Source: Megaustenia siamemsis (taxonomy: Eukaryota; Mollusca; Gastropoda; Stylommatophora; Ariophantidae). From it: a stretch of DNA of 64,000 nt. The position numbers and the translations under genes were made by a program. Below the pieces are notes generated by a model. It had not been told where the DNA came from. It did no database searches and saw only the letters and a program-made list of their open reading frames with translations. The stretch spans positions 83,529,973 to 83,593,972 of the forward strand of contig JAVIAB010000051.1 in NCBI GenBank assembly GCA_032433765.1, given 5' to 3'. How positions within the stretch are numbered: the first letter of the stretch is position 1; every line of letters begins with the position of its first letter. Positions 11,664 through 23,300 of this stretch are shown piece by piece.

Positions 11664-11832
11664 GAATAATAGAACGAAGAAGTATGTGTTAGCACTCGGA
11701 AATAATGACAGACAAACAACAACAGAAAAAAACAAAGAACAGTATATGGTCCGAAGCGGGATCGAACCCGTACTCAGTGGCACCGCGCCTTGCCACGAGA
11801 AGCCGAACGCTTGGTACACTGCCACGCAGACA
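11664..11832 (-). mobile_element. SINE-D, second (duplicated) copy
   Basis: Near-identical to the 11225-11400 copy, including the B box in gggttcgatccc on the minus strand. It shares that copy's outer flank, hence duplicated with it. Confidence 0.7.
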
Positions 11833-12075
11833 ACTAAAATTTGGCTATTGTAAGCAGTGTCTTACACGAAGGCGTTCCCATGACTATAGCATAGGGTTAC
11901 GATCACAGATCGGAAATAAATTGTATATCTGTACTTTCCTATTAATGCAAGTATTATGTGGGGATGTTGTGGCAGGCCTTGCAAGCCAACAATGGATTAG
12001 TTATCGCCGGAATAAATACGAGATTTGATTTTCTTAAAAAGTGCAGTGGACTGACTAAATAATTAAGACAACACT

Positions 12076-12741
12076 CATCATCATCATGTGCCGTACTGGT
12101 TGGAGTTGGCGATCATGTCCTTCCACAATATTCTATCCACATTGCATCGTATGAGTTCTGTTGTTGACTGTTTTCCATGCCATGACATCAAGCTATCCAG
12201 TATTTTCTCTCTTTGTCGTCCGCGATCTCTCTTTCCTTTTATTTTGCCAGTTGTGACCAAGAATTCCAACTTTCCTCTTTTCATGATGTGCCCAAAAAAT
12301 GTTGATTGCTTCTTTCTGATGTTTTTTAAGAGCTCCCTTTTTGTGTTGGCCTCTTTGAGAACTTTCTCATTGGTCTTTTTAGCTGTCCAGGGAACTTTCA
12401 ACATTCTTCTGAAAAATTCCATCTCTGTGGCCTCTAATCGTCTTTTCATTTGTTTGTCTATTGTCCATGATTCACTTCCATAGGTCACAATTGGTTCTAT
12501 ATAGCATCGATGTACTCTCTTTCTCATTTCTATTGACATAGATTTGTTGCATAAGATATTTTTTCATTTTCTGAAATGCTATTTTGGCCTGAGCTATTCT
12601 GCTTTTTATTTCTGTGTTGCATCTTCCATCTGATGTTATCACTGTGCCCAAGTATTTCAAACGTTGCACTTGTTTCAGATTTGTCTTGTTTATTTGTATG
12701 CTGCATGATGGTGATGATTGTTTCTTCGATATAACCATTAC
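12076..12741 (-). mobile_element. LINE-B, 5'-truncated insertion with 12-bp TSD
   Basis: The minus strand encodes the part of a LINE protein after the RT catalytic motif: KQVQRLKYLGTVITSDGRCN, then RIAQAKIAFQKMKK, YIEPIVTYGSESWTIDKQMK, and RDRGRQREKILDSLMSWHGK. One indel near 12545 splits the frame. The 3' end is a short (ATG/ATC) repeat. The 12-mer taagacaacact at 12064-12075 and 12742-12753 is a target-site duplication, so this is a finished insertion with a typical 5' truncation. A second copy lies at 49808-50588. Confidence 0.88.
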
Positions 12742-13397
12742 TAAGACAACACTAGACGGGGTAAAAGTAGTGTTTAAAATCAGTCGGGGGGCCTTCTATT
12801 ACAGGCCCTAAATTTGTTTACTTGCTATAATCTAGCAGACCTCACATTAATGATACTTACTTTAATGACTATGGAGCTTATTCATTCAGAAATTAGCCAG
12901 CGGGAAATAACAGAAGTAAATAAGGAAATGCAGAAAAGAAGACTGCGCAATTTGTTACAAAATCACAAAAACAAGTATCAAAATGATTGTTTATTAGAAA
13001 TATAATTGTGAATGTCTGAAAAGGTTATGTGATTCTGTTAGTTAACTACATTAAAACAAAAATATGGGAGTAATTTCTTATTGTTTTAAGAGATAAGTAA
13101 TATGGTGGAAGCTACAATGAGGGGACTTCTGAGGACTAAAATAAATTCCCATTAAGCTACTCAAAGTTTATTGACAAATTTAAAAAGAACAATGAATTTC
13201 TTAGAAAAGTAGATTCAAGTGAAAAAAAAATGAAAATAAAGTAATTTCCATTTCCGTCCAGGGATATTCCAATTGGTACCGATTTTAGATATGAAAATAT
13301 AATATTGGCCGCCCCGGGTTATTTGGAAATTATACTAAGCTTGCTTACATGTGTTTTGTGTGTAGGCTTAGCAAGTATATGTTGAAAAGGTGTGTCT

Positions 13398-13399
<2 letters not shown>

Positions 13400-13486
<87 letters not shown>
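13400..13486. repeat. (GT)n microsatellite
   Basis: About 43 GT dinucleotides, followed by short TATG variants. Long Val-Cys or His-Thr open frames here are artefacts of the dinucleotide. Confidence 0.97.
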
Positions 13487-13491
<5 letters not shown>

Positions 13492-13657
13492 GTACATATA
13501 TATACTGAAAGAACATTTACAGGAACTGACGACGATGATAATTTTTTTTTTGAAAGGAGAAAAAAGTGGTATAGAAATAGCTTTACGTGGGTCAGAAACA
13601 AAACAAAATTCGACGTTTCGGCCAAATAGGCCTTCAGCTGGAACAATAAACAACAAC

Positions 13658-13661
<4 letters not shown>

Positions 13662-13716
<55 letters not shown>
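13662..13716. repeat. (AT)n microsatellite
   Basis: About 27 AT dinucleotides just after a 'gacgtttcggccaaatagg' block of unknown origin. Confidence 0.95.
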
Positions 13717-13718
<2 letters not shown>

Positions 13719-16335
13719 CTAACTACTTTGCGATAATACGTTAGATACTCAAGATAAAAAAGGGGAAAAAGTAACTTAATTGCGGTCCAGAGCTTGATCG
13801 GCCACTGATTGAACTAAAATTGATGGGCGGGCTGACCACCTATATATCTCACTGACCAGGCAGTCAGGTGATAAATAAATGAGAATGGTTCCAAAATTAT
13901 GTAGAGGTGGGTACAAGATACGCATGAAACTGTATGTCTAACTATGGGTGTGCATACCGAACAGATGGCCAAAAAAACATGTGTACATAACTATGCATGC
14001 GTACAAGCATAAGTCTGCATATATTGCCACAAAGGACACAAAAGAAAACCCGAAGGTGTCCACATATGTCAATACATGTGCAGACAAATATACAAACGTG
14101 TATAGGTGCGGTAGCGCATTGGGGTAAGAAATGTGTGGTTGGTATCCTATGTGTAGAAGAGCGATATGTTCATGCCCTATGGGAACAGCGAACCCAACTG
14201 GGCAACGAGACGATTCTCAAGTGCGAACCGGCTACGATTGCTGGAGTGACACAAAACAATGCCAGTGACTTGCATGTCTGGATTACCACTATGGCCTGGA
14301 GAGTTGAAATGGGCAGACACTGGGCTGTCAGTCTTTTGCATCACAAAAATGCTCACAAAATCTGTCATTCAGGTGTCGTCCAACTCACCCACATACGTCA
14401 TCTGTCGCTTAAATATTATGGCATAGATGATATTCCGTGACACACATGTACACCCCTCCTTGATATCGAATCGCCCATTCGGGAACAAGACTGAATCGGT
14501 GCAAAGCACGTGATCACAAGTTCTGCAAACTTGAAGTCCACATCAAACAGTACCAAAGTGTTTGTGGTTTGAGCGAGGAAGGTGACAAGAATGTCTCTCA
14601 GACGCCTGTCGCGTATGGAGGCGACTAAAGGATGATCACTGTATAGCAGGCGGGTAGTGGGATCCGATGTTATGTTTATATATTCTTAATAATATTTGCG
14701 TGAACAAATTGATATTTTTTTAATTGAAAAAAAAACGGGGTTTTGTTCAGTTCAAGGGGAAATTGTACTTTATCAAACTTTTTTTAATGCAAACTTTTGT
14801 AGTCAATAAAATCAGTCCAGCTAATCAAGATGTGGTAAATTTTAGTGGGAAACGGCATTTAAAAAAAAAAGAAGTATTGTTTAATTAAGAAAGTGTTTCA
14901 ATAGAGAGATATATTTTAATGAAGAAATTGTGTTGAATCAATATAATTTAACTGAGAAAAGGTTTTGACAGATAAACGTAATTCTTTTGGGAGCATACAC
15001 TGATAAACATAATTTAATGGAAAACTGTACAGATACAGAATTGTATTTACATTGGTGAAAAAAATAAATATTTGAATAAAGAGATATAAATAGATTGAAA
15101 ATATTTCGAAATTATATTCAAAGAGATTTTAATTAAAAAAGAAATTGCATTGATATAAACGTTCAATTTATTAAAGAATTTATAGTTATGTAGCCTTTTA
15201 GTGTAAAGTAGAAATTATTTTGAAATGTGTATCACGTAATTTACAAATTGCCTGACATGTTATTCTATGTTCATCCAGGGCCAAATACTGCGCAACGGGC
15301 ATAAATTATGGCTCTCCACATTAAAGACAACAGCAATCAATTATGTAGATTGTGCGAATGTTGTATCATTTGCAACTAACCTTTCTAGTTTAATAGTTCT
15401 CTGTGGGAGTCTCATTTGGCGTTCCTATATTTTTCTAGATGCTTAATTTTCATTTTTGTGCCTAAAACGCCATGTTGTCAGGCGTTTGTGAATACTAGAT
15501 GAAGTAAGATATGCGCAAAAGTGTGAAGGAATTGTATTTTATAAAGATATTGTCTAGACACGGTCTGTAAGTGTTGAGAATGTGGAGGTTCGCTTATTTT
15601 GATGTTGCAATAATATAGCTACAAAGACAGACCAGCATAGCAGTAGTCTAGTTCTGGGAAGCACCAGACAAGTGCCCAAGGGAGGACATAATAAATAATG
15701 GCGCTTTAAACTTACATTTACTTATCCCAGGAGAGATTCACCGAGAAATTATAAGACGAATGTGAAGCCTACAAAGGGTGTTTTAATAAGGATATGTGGA
15801 CGATCAAACAATTCTCGGAGGATACAATTCTCGATTCTTCCAAAGTGCATCCACTTTAACGCCCATAAAACTCGCATGAGTGTCTCGGCATCAAATAAAC
15901 TCAAACACAGTCGTTGGTGAACTTGCCTGGATCGTGAAGAGACACGGAGGTAAACGCAACAAAGAAAAATAGAGAACAGCTATAAAGAGAAATCTGGAGG
16001 GAAAACTAAGTCGTCACAAAACCGAGACTGACTTTTATGATGTCTAAATGTAGCTTTCATGGGCAAGCTCAAACGGTGAAAATCTACCATCTGTGGTTGA
16101 AGAACGATATACGGGGTTTGCTTGGCTGTGAAACACTCCCTAGAAGTTTGGTTTCAATCAGTTTAATATATACTCGTACATATAGAGAGATATCAAAGCT
16201 TTGCTCAAGACGCATAAGATGCCTATTCAATTGACGTTTCCCTTGTTATTAGGGGAGAAACGTTTAGTAAACAAAGGGGATGCTACTACGGCAAGATTTC
16301 AGTATCGCAAGTAATACTAAACTGTATTGCAGTCC
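13717..16335. other. No recognisable gene; low-complexity AT-rich parts
   Basis: A 147-codon open frame at 13997-14440 has no domain I know and uneven composition. 'ggtgcggtagcgcattgggg' at about 14106-14125 resembles a SINE A box, but no B box follows at the right distance. 14690-15240 is very AT-rich with loosely repeated phrases. Nothing else is supportable. Confidence 0.35.
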
Positions 16336-16340
16336 AGCAT

Positions 16341-16706
16341 TTTCTACTGCTCCACAAAGCTGTACTCTATACAATCGTTACATTCTCACAAATTACTGAT
16401 TTTCTACTGCTCCACAAAGCTGTACTCTCTACAATCGTTACATTCTCACAAATTACTGATTTTCTACTGCTGCACAAAGCTGTACTCTCTACAATCGTTA
16501 CATTCTCACAAATTACTGATTTTCTACTGCTCCACAAAGCTGTACTCTCTACAATCGTTACATTCTGACAAATTACTGATTTTCTACTGCTCCACAAAGC
16601 TGTACTCTCTACAATCGTTACATTCTGACAAATTACTGATTTTCTACTGCTCCACAAAGCTGTACTCTCTACAATCGTTACATTCTCACAAATTACTGAT
16701 TTTCTA
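16341..16706. repeat. 60-bp minisatellite, six copies
   Basis: A 60-bp unit repeats in register with only scattered substitutions. Each contains 'tttctactgctccacaaagc' and 'tctacaatcgttacattctc'. The period is 20 codons and both strands stay open (for example KLYSLQSLHSHKLLIFYCST), so the open frames reflect the period and not selection. Confidence 0.95.
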
Positions 16707-16849
16707 CCGAACAAACAGATAGCATACGAATACTCAATAAAAGACTATATGCCTGGGCACTAGAATTGAACATGCATATGTTGGTATACAAACAGGAAGT
16801 TGTGCTGCCAATGCCAGACCTGGATCCTAGATGCAAGAAAAATAACCTA

Positions 16850-17260
16850 TACTGAGATGAAATGTGTTAGACGAATGACAGGAAACAGTCTGAGAGATAA
16901 GATCTGAAATGAAGTACTGAGAAAAAAGCTAGGAATAACCCCCGCCGTAGAAAATATAAAGAAAAAACAAATAAAATTGTTTGGCCACGTGACAAGGCAG
17001 ATTGATAAAAACACAACACAACGATCCTTCAGCAAACGTTATGAGAATACCAGGTCCAATGGTCGTACACGAAAAAGATGGATGTATGAAATATTAGAAG
17101 CATTAGGAAACATAACAGCAGCAGTGGCAAAAAGAAGAGCAAAAGACCGCAAATTATATCTCTCCTCGACGTTGAAAGGCAAGTGAGGAAGAAAAGAGGA
17201 AGAAGATATGTTGGTTTCAGAGATGAACATTGTGCGCAAAAGTCACAACTGAACACACAA
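16850..17260 (+). mobile_element. LINE 3' fragment
   Basis: Plus-strand translation reads CVRRMTGNSLRDKI, then IKLFGHVTRQIDKNTTQRSF, then NGRTRKRWMYEILEALGNIT and AKDRKLYLSSTLKGK, ending at a stop. The FGHVxRQ and GRxRKRW motifs mark a LINE C-terminus. A shorter relative of the last 40 codons is at 30540-30665. Confidence 0.75.
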
Positions 17261-17479
17261 ACGTATATGTATAAAATGATACATATTTTCTAAACCATCT
17301 GTCTTGTGAGCATTCCACTGCTTTGTGGAAGGCCGTTAATTTGAAAAGCTTATTGGTGCCAGAACGTCGTCGGCTTCTAGATTCATCCAATCTTAACTGG
17401 GTTTTTTTCGGAAAAGAAATATGGCATTGGGGTAATGTGGCATGGTTGTCTAAAATGTGCAGCTGATTGAAACAACGAT

Positions 17480-17836
17480 ATGAATGACAGCACCATATTC
17501 TCTATACTCCCTAGGAATGGGAGAGGGTATATGTGTACCTTGTGTAGACAAGATGGCGTCCTGGACAGTGTTTTTCGTTACAGCGTGTGTTGTTTCGAAA
17601 TACGCAGGTTACACGCGGTGTGTGCTGCTGGGAGTTGGTGTTCTGTTCATGCGTGTTGCGGTTGTTCAACTTCTGACAGGCTGGGGGACAGTGATATTCT
17701 CGTTGTTAAGTGGATATTTGTCTTCTTTACAATCGGGATAGACCTATCGGTGATAAGTCATTGTTTCCACTGCTGCACCGACGAATGCATATTATCGACA
17801 GCGGCTTCCTTGCCCAGTTTACTCACTGCCATGTGA
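17480..17836 (+). other. Unassigned open frame of 118 codons
   Basis: An ATG-to-stop frame, rich in Cys in its middle, overlaps a second open frame (17484-17741). I recognise no domain, signal peptide or splice context. It is probably a chance ORF between two LINE remnants. Confidence 0.15.
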
Positions 17837-18089
17837 GCAGGCTCGGAAGAGTTCGAAGGCTACGGGAATAAACCCCAACAGAAGATACGGAGAGGGGGGG
17901 GACTAAAGCAGTTGGTGGTGTATTATCCATCTTCTGGCATCCCCTGCAACTCAATTTTGGTTCCAAACGTAAGGACCTTGACCATTCTTCAGAACCTTTC
18001 AAATAGGAGCCGAGAGAGGGGCGGGGGGTAGTGCGCTTTTGGCAAAGCACTATCTCCATACTAGTGGCCCAGGCATAGCAAGCAAGCTG

Positions 18090-19095
18090 AAATGCCAGTC
18101 CCATCATCGTTAGGACACAGCAGAGGGAAAACACGATCTCTCATACTCGGCACATGCAACGTTAGAACCACATGCTCTGGATTAAATAATAACAACCTCA
18201 CTAATGTAGAAAACATCAAGAGAACGGCTCTCACCGACAAGGAGCTGGACAGACTCCCTGTTGATATCACAGCCCTTCCAAGAAACAAGATTTCCGGATT
18301 AGCGTTCAGCCAGGGAGAAAAAATTTAACTTTTCCTGGAAGGGGTTAATACATGAGCAGTCTAGCTTATATAGAGTAGGTTTTGCTGTTCATAATAAACT
18401 CGTGCGTTCTATAAACACCTCAGTTCTGTAAACTTAAAGATAGAGCATAGGCCAACACCAAATTAACACTCAGGAATAAGATTCAAATTTTCCAAAGTTG
18501 TGTGCTTAGTACACTTCTATGCGGATCAGAAACTGGGACTACCTATGCTGGGCAGGAGAAAAGGTCAGACAGCTTTCATATTAGTTGCCTTCGAAAGATT
18601 ATGAACATCAAATAGGAAGACAAAGTAACCAACTCTAATGGCTTACAACGAGCCAAACTCCCATCCATCTTGGCAACACTTAGGTGTCGTAGACTAAGGT
18701 AGCTGGGTCATGTAAGAAGAATGGCAAGAAATCGTGTTCCCAAACAAATATTGAATGGCGAACTTAAGGACGGAAAGAAACCAAAGGGCAGACCAGTGCT
18801 TAGATATGAGTATATTTGCAAGGCTTACTTGGGTGAATTCTCTATCAGTGAAAAAAAAACCGGTAAAAATCTGGCTGCAGATCGTAACATAGAAAAAAAC
18901 AAATAAAAAGTGACACAGCAGCTTTCGAGACAATGCTAATATCAAATTCAGAAGACAAAAGGCGCAGGAGAAAGGTAACGAAGCCATGCAACACGAATTG
19001 ATCTTGTTCGTTCTGTGGTCGAATCTGACTATCCAATATTGGCAGATTCAGACACGAGAGCTCTTCAGCACAGTAACATCCAGCAAAAGACACTC
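18090..19095 (+). mobile_element. Internally deleted LINE (endonuclease start joined to RT tail)
   Basis: The first part (about 18120-18440) begins like an AP-endonuclease: SLILGTCNVRT, then LTDKELDRLPVDITAL. The sequence then jumps near 18440-18480 to a post-RT region: VLSTLLCGSET, RRLR(stop)LGHVRRMARN, KDGKKPKGRPVLRY. It ends with a decayed CSFCGR finger. Most of the endonuclease and the whole RT core are missing, so an internal deletion or template jump occurred. Several stops confirm decay. Confidence 0.75.
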
Positions 19096-19704
19096 AAATG
19101 TGTGTCAATCTACTGACTTATCATGATTGCTTGCTATCAGTCGTCTGTCAAGAAGCCAAAGACCATATATACACATGTGTATAGTCTCTTCATCAAGAGA
19201 AGTCACACTCATGAGTATTAGGGGTGACTGTTAACTGGACTCTTTATTTCAATCTCCACAATAACAATGTTATTAAAAAGGCAAAACGTGAGAAGCCAGT
19301 GTTATCAAGCTCATGTCTATGCTTTGTGAGCTCCAGCAATTCTTTGATATTCTTACTTCAGCTATCTCTGGCGCTGTTAGTACCGGACAACGGTTTAAGT
19401 ATGCACACGTCATCGCAGACATCAGGTTGGTAAAGGTTTAGAACGGGGGCCTCCGGGCAGTGCTGAAAGCATCAGAGTTCGTCCGTCAATCCAATAAATG
19501 AGGTACCTGGTAAAATTAACCAGTTTTAGGGTGCGTCACAAGGATACTGTAGTTATGGTCTACTAAAATGTTGTAAGAACCATAATTCATCCCTTGCAAT
19601 TGAACTTGAGGGCAACCAATGGCAGGTTCTACATGAGCGAAAACTGTGGGATGACCTTGGTTGGGGTCCACAAGGAGGATATGTAATTTGGATGTCATTA
19701 AGGC

Positions 19705-19860
19705 TGTTTGTGGAGGAGGGGGGGCTGAGTAGTGTGGAGGTACGACGTCGGCTTTTGGACAAAAAGGTTTCGGATTCGACTCCAATCACAAGTAGTGGGA
19801 ATCTTGCTAAAAATAGAATCCATGGTTTCTTTGTTTCTTTACCATCCCATGGTCTCTGGG
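19705..19860 (+). mobile_element. SINE-E, tRNA-like head
   Basis: 'gggggggctgagtagtgtgg' supplies an A-box-like sequence and GGATTCGACTCC (about 19769-19780) a good B box. The body runs into a 31-bp minisatellite ('atctctgggtagtgagatgc' units). No TSD found, so the boundaries are approximate. Confidence 0.55.
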
Positions 19861-19978
19861 TAGTGGGATGCGATGTCCAGACATCTCTGGGTAGTGAGAT
19901 GCGATGTCTAGCCATCTCTGAGTAGTGAGATGCGATGTCTAGCCATCTCTGGGTAGTGAGATGCGATGTCTAGATGTT
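19850..19978. repeat. 31-bp minisatellite, proximal block
   Basis: About four units of 'catctctgggtagtgagatg' plus 'cgatgtctagc'. The same unit forms a second block 1.1 kb away at 21055-21335. Confidence 0.9.
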
Positions 19979-21054
19979 ATAGTGTGACTCAGTCATGGGC
20001 GATAATGGAAGAATAGAAGAATATGACGATAGACAGAAGAATAAAAGAATGAGGCGATGACGATGTGAAGTAGGATAGTTTTAGGCGGCGTAGAAAAGAC
20101 ACTCTTCAGAGGATTAGGAAGGAGACGTTAAGTCTACCCAACTCAGTCGCTGAGTCGTAATCAACTTGAAGATTACCAGTGAAATGCGTACAGGTGGTCA
20201 GCCTAAAGCCAGACAGATGTTTGCTCTGGTCGACAAAGTTGCGTAACGCAACGACACGGCCGCTGGTTCCTAGGAAACTCTTATATCGGCAGACGCCTTG
20301 AAGTCCAGTGAAGACCTGAGATGAAAGCGGACAACTAAACTGCCCCGCGTAATCAAAAGACCAGGTTATCTTTACGTTCAACAGTGATTACTCTTTGAGT
20401 CTCTGAATTGGAAATCGCCTGGAGTTTTAGTTGTTAGGGGACGGACTTAGGAAGATGGACAGGTTCGACAGGACTCCTAAAGTAATAAGACTTTGGAGAT
20501 AATTAAAAAAGGCGGAGCTAGAGAGATAGTGACGGTCAAGAGACGTAGGTTAGGCCGTATCAGTGGTCGGGGGGGTGTGGTCACCTGGGACTTAAACCCC
20601 GAGACCCTGGGAACTAGGGAGATTAGGAGAGGAGAGGGCAGAATGCTTTTGGGGCGAGGAGCAGTAGCTAGAGAGACATTTTAGCTACACTCGGGCAGAC
20701 TCAGCTACACTCAGCCAGACTCGATACAATTCGGCCACACTCGGCCAGACTGAGCACATTCAGATACTAGTTCCTCAGCACTATCAGAAAGAGACAGGCA
20801 GATGTACTTAAGAATACTATACGGAGTAAACGGTCAACAAGATAGATAGATAACCACAGGTAGAACTTTATGAATACGAAACGGCCACACACAAACGTTA
20901 TTTGACAATTCATCATCGCCGATAGGCTATGTCAAGTAACACCAATAAAGACCTTGTTTATACTTGTACTAAAAAGATTGATGAGTTATATATGTGTGTC
21001 AAATGAAAGTACAAGTAGTAAGACCAGAAAGAAGCATGAAGAAACCCTGCAACA
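19979..21054. other. Sequence between two blocks of one minisatellite; no gene
   Basis: The segment contains a short degenerate run of 'cagactcagctacactc'-like phrases (20680-20760) and a 91-codon minus-strand frame without known motifs. It separates two blocks of the same 31-bp unit, so it may be an insertion into one array. Confidence 0.35.
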
Positions 21055-21335
21055 TAGACACCTCCGGGTAGTGAGATGCTATGTCTAGCCATCTCTAGGT
21101 AGTAAGATGGGATGTCTAGCCATCTGTGGGTAGTGAGATACGATGTCTAGCCATCTCTGGGTAGTGAGATGCGATGTCTAGCCATCTCCGGGTAGTGAGA
21201 TGCGATGTCTAGCTATCTGTGGGTAGTGAGAAACGATGTCTAGCCATCTCTGGGTAGTGAGATGCGTTGTCTAGCGATCTCCGGGTAGTGAGATGCGATG
21301 TCCAGCCATCTCTGGGTGGTGAGATGCGATGTCTT
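21055..21335. repeat. 31-bp minisatellite, distal block
   Basis: About nine units of the motif seen at 19850-19978, with substitutions (ctctgg, ctccgg, ctgtgg). Confidence 0.9.
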
Positions 21336-21644
21336 GCAATTCTTTGATAACGAAAAAAAAAAACATGAGGTACCGTGTGCATTCTTCGCACACTAAAGAA
21401 TCGTTGACATTTGCAAATCGAAAAAAAAAAACTGTAGTCGGCTAAGAATAGCTGCTGTCAGTCAAAAATGATAGAAAAAAGAAATATACCCAAGACATTA
21501 AAAAACTCTCCATGATAAAACAGTAGAATGTAACTTTGAAATCTGATAATGTTCTGCCTGCATGGCGGGAGACACCTGAGCACATAATTGCCGGTGTGAA
21601 CAAGAAAAATTAAAAAATAAAAAGATTTTCACTTCAAATTCAAA

Positions 21645-21906
21645 AAGTTAGTAAAAAAGTACCCCCGTCACGCCAAGTGGCGTATAGGGAATATGGTGTT
21701 AGTGACCATAACTTTTACAGACCTTCGGCACATGATTTTTGTAGTAATGTGGTCGGTATTACGCCCGTGCTGCTTTACTTTCCAGGAAAAAAAATCCCGT
21801 ACCCATTTTTAAGGCTGGGCGAACCCGAAAGCCGTCGGTAGGGATCGAACCCTACCCCTTGTCCCTTGAATTCCAGTTCACTAATCACTGAGCTATCGCG
21901 GCTCCC
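21645..21906 (-). mobile_element. SINE-A, full length
   Basis: The minus-strand copy carries the tail hairpin (acgccaagtggcgt), body, B box (reverse of gggatcgaacc) and A box (reverse of cactgagcta), ending at cggctccc. It is similar in completeness to the 859-1121 copy. No clear TSD identified. Confidence 0.9.
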
Positions 21907-22174
21907 TACTTCAGTCTTTCGGAAATTTGAGTTATATCTATATTGAGCTAGAATCTGATGTTCTCAAACAAACAAAAACAAACATTTGGACTGGAAACTA
22001 TTGAGTTGAAATAGCAGCTAGAAAAACAGAAGAAGAGCGAGCAATCAGTCAACTCGACAGTGAGTGTCGCAACTGAGACTATGGAGTCACTGAGTTCGTA
22101 AAGTAGGTGGAGTCAGTCGAAAAATAGTTGCGGTAGATACGAAAAAGTAGTAGCGGTTAAAGATCTGTGGCAGG

Positions 22175-23300
22175 GAAGTGGCTAGGCAATCTGGCAACAT
22201 TAGAATTAGCTAGGCAAACTGGCAACATTAGAATTAGCTAGGCAATCTGGCAACATTAGAATTGGCTAGGCAATCTGGCAACATTAGAATTAGCTAAGCA
22301 ATCCGTCAACATTAGAATTAGCTAGGCAATCTGGCAACATTAGAATTAGCTAGGCAATCCGGCAACATTAGAATTAGCTAGGCAATCCGGCAACAGTAGA
22401 ATTAGCTAGGCAATCCGGCAATATTAGAATTAGCTAGGCAATCTGGCAACATTAGAATTAGCTAGGCAATCTGGCAACATTAAATTTTGGCTAGGCAATC
22501 TGGCAACATTAGAATTAGCTAAGCAATCCGTCAACATTAGAATTAGCTAGGCAATCTGGCAACATTAGAATTAGCTAGGCAATGCGGCAACATTAGAATT
22601 GGCTAGGCAATGCGGCAACATTAGAGTTTACTAGGGAATCTGGCAACATTATAATTGGCTAGGCAATCCGGAAACATTAGAGTTGGCTAGGCAATATGGC
22701 AACATTAGAACTGGCTATGCAATCTGGCAACATTAGAGTTGGCTAGGCAATCTGGCAACATTAGAGTTTGCTAGGGAATCTGGGAACATTAGAGTTTGCT
22801 AGGAAATCTGGGAACATTAGAGTTTGCTAGGGAATCTGACAACATTAGAGTTTGCTAGGGAATCTGACAACATTAGAACTGGCTATGCAATCCGACAACA
22901 TTAGAGTTTTCTAGGGAATCTGGCAACATTAGAGTTTGCTAGGGAATCTGGGAACATTAGAGTTTGCTAGGAAATCTGGGAACATTAGAGTTTGCTAGGG
23001 AATCTGACAACATTAGAGTTTGCTAGGGAATCTGACAACATTAGAGTTTGCTAGGGAATCTGACAACATTAGAACTGGCTATGCAATCCGACAACATTAG
23101 AGTTTGCTAGGGAATCTGGCAACATTAGAGTTTGCTAGGAAATCTGGGAACATTAGAGTTTGCTAGGAAATCTGGGAACATTAGAGTTTGCTAGGGAATC
23201 TGGGAACATTAGAGTTTGCTAGGGAATCTGGGAACATTAGAGTTTGCTAGGGAATCTGACAACATTAGAGTTTGCTAGGGAATCTGACAACATTAGAGTA
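22175..23300. repeat. 28-bp minisatellite, about 40 copies
   Basis: The unit is 'ttagaattagctaggcaatc' plus 'tggcaaca'. Proximal units have 'gaattagctaggcaat' and distal ones 'gagtttgctagggaat'. Multi-unit blocks recur, for example around 22860 and 23060 ('gaactggctatgcaatccga'). A stray unit pair reappears at 23602-23645 after 300 bp of unrelated AT-rich DNA. Confidence 0.95.

Larger units (their letters stand above)
11225..11955. repeat. Local duplication of about 290 bp (11225-11517 and 11664-11955)
   Basis: The two halves are near-identical and each contains a minus-strand tRNA-SINE plus the same non-SINE flank ('ttggctattgtaagcagtgt', 'tgactatagcatagggttac'). Because the flank is shared, this is a DNA duplication and not two SINE insertions. 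The second copy runs into a partial 78-bp unit, so the duplicated block included the array edge. Confidence 0.85.

Noticed and set aside
13997..14440. 147-codon frame as a gene
   Set aside because: No domain, no splice or promoter context, and a SINE-like A box inside it; probability of chance is high.
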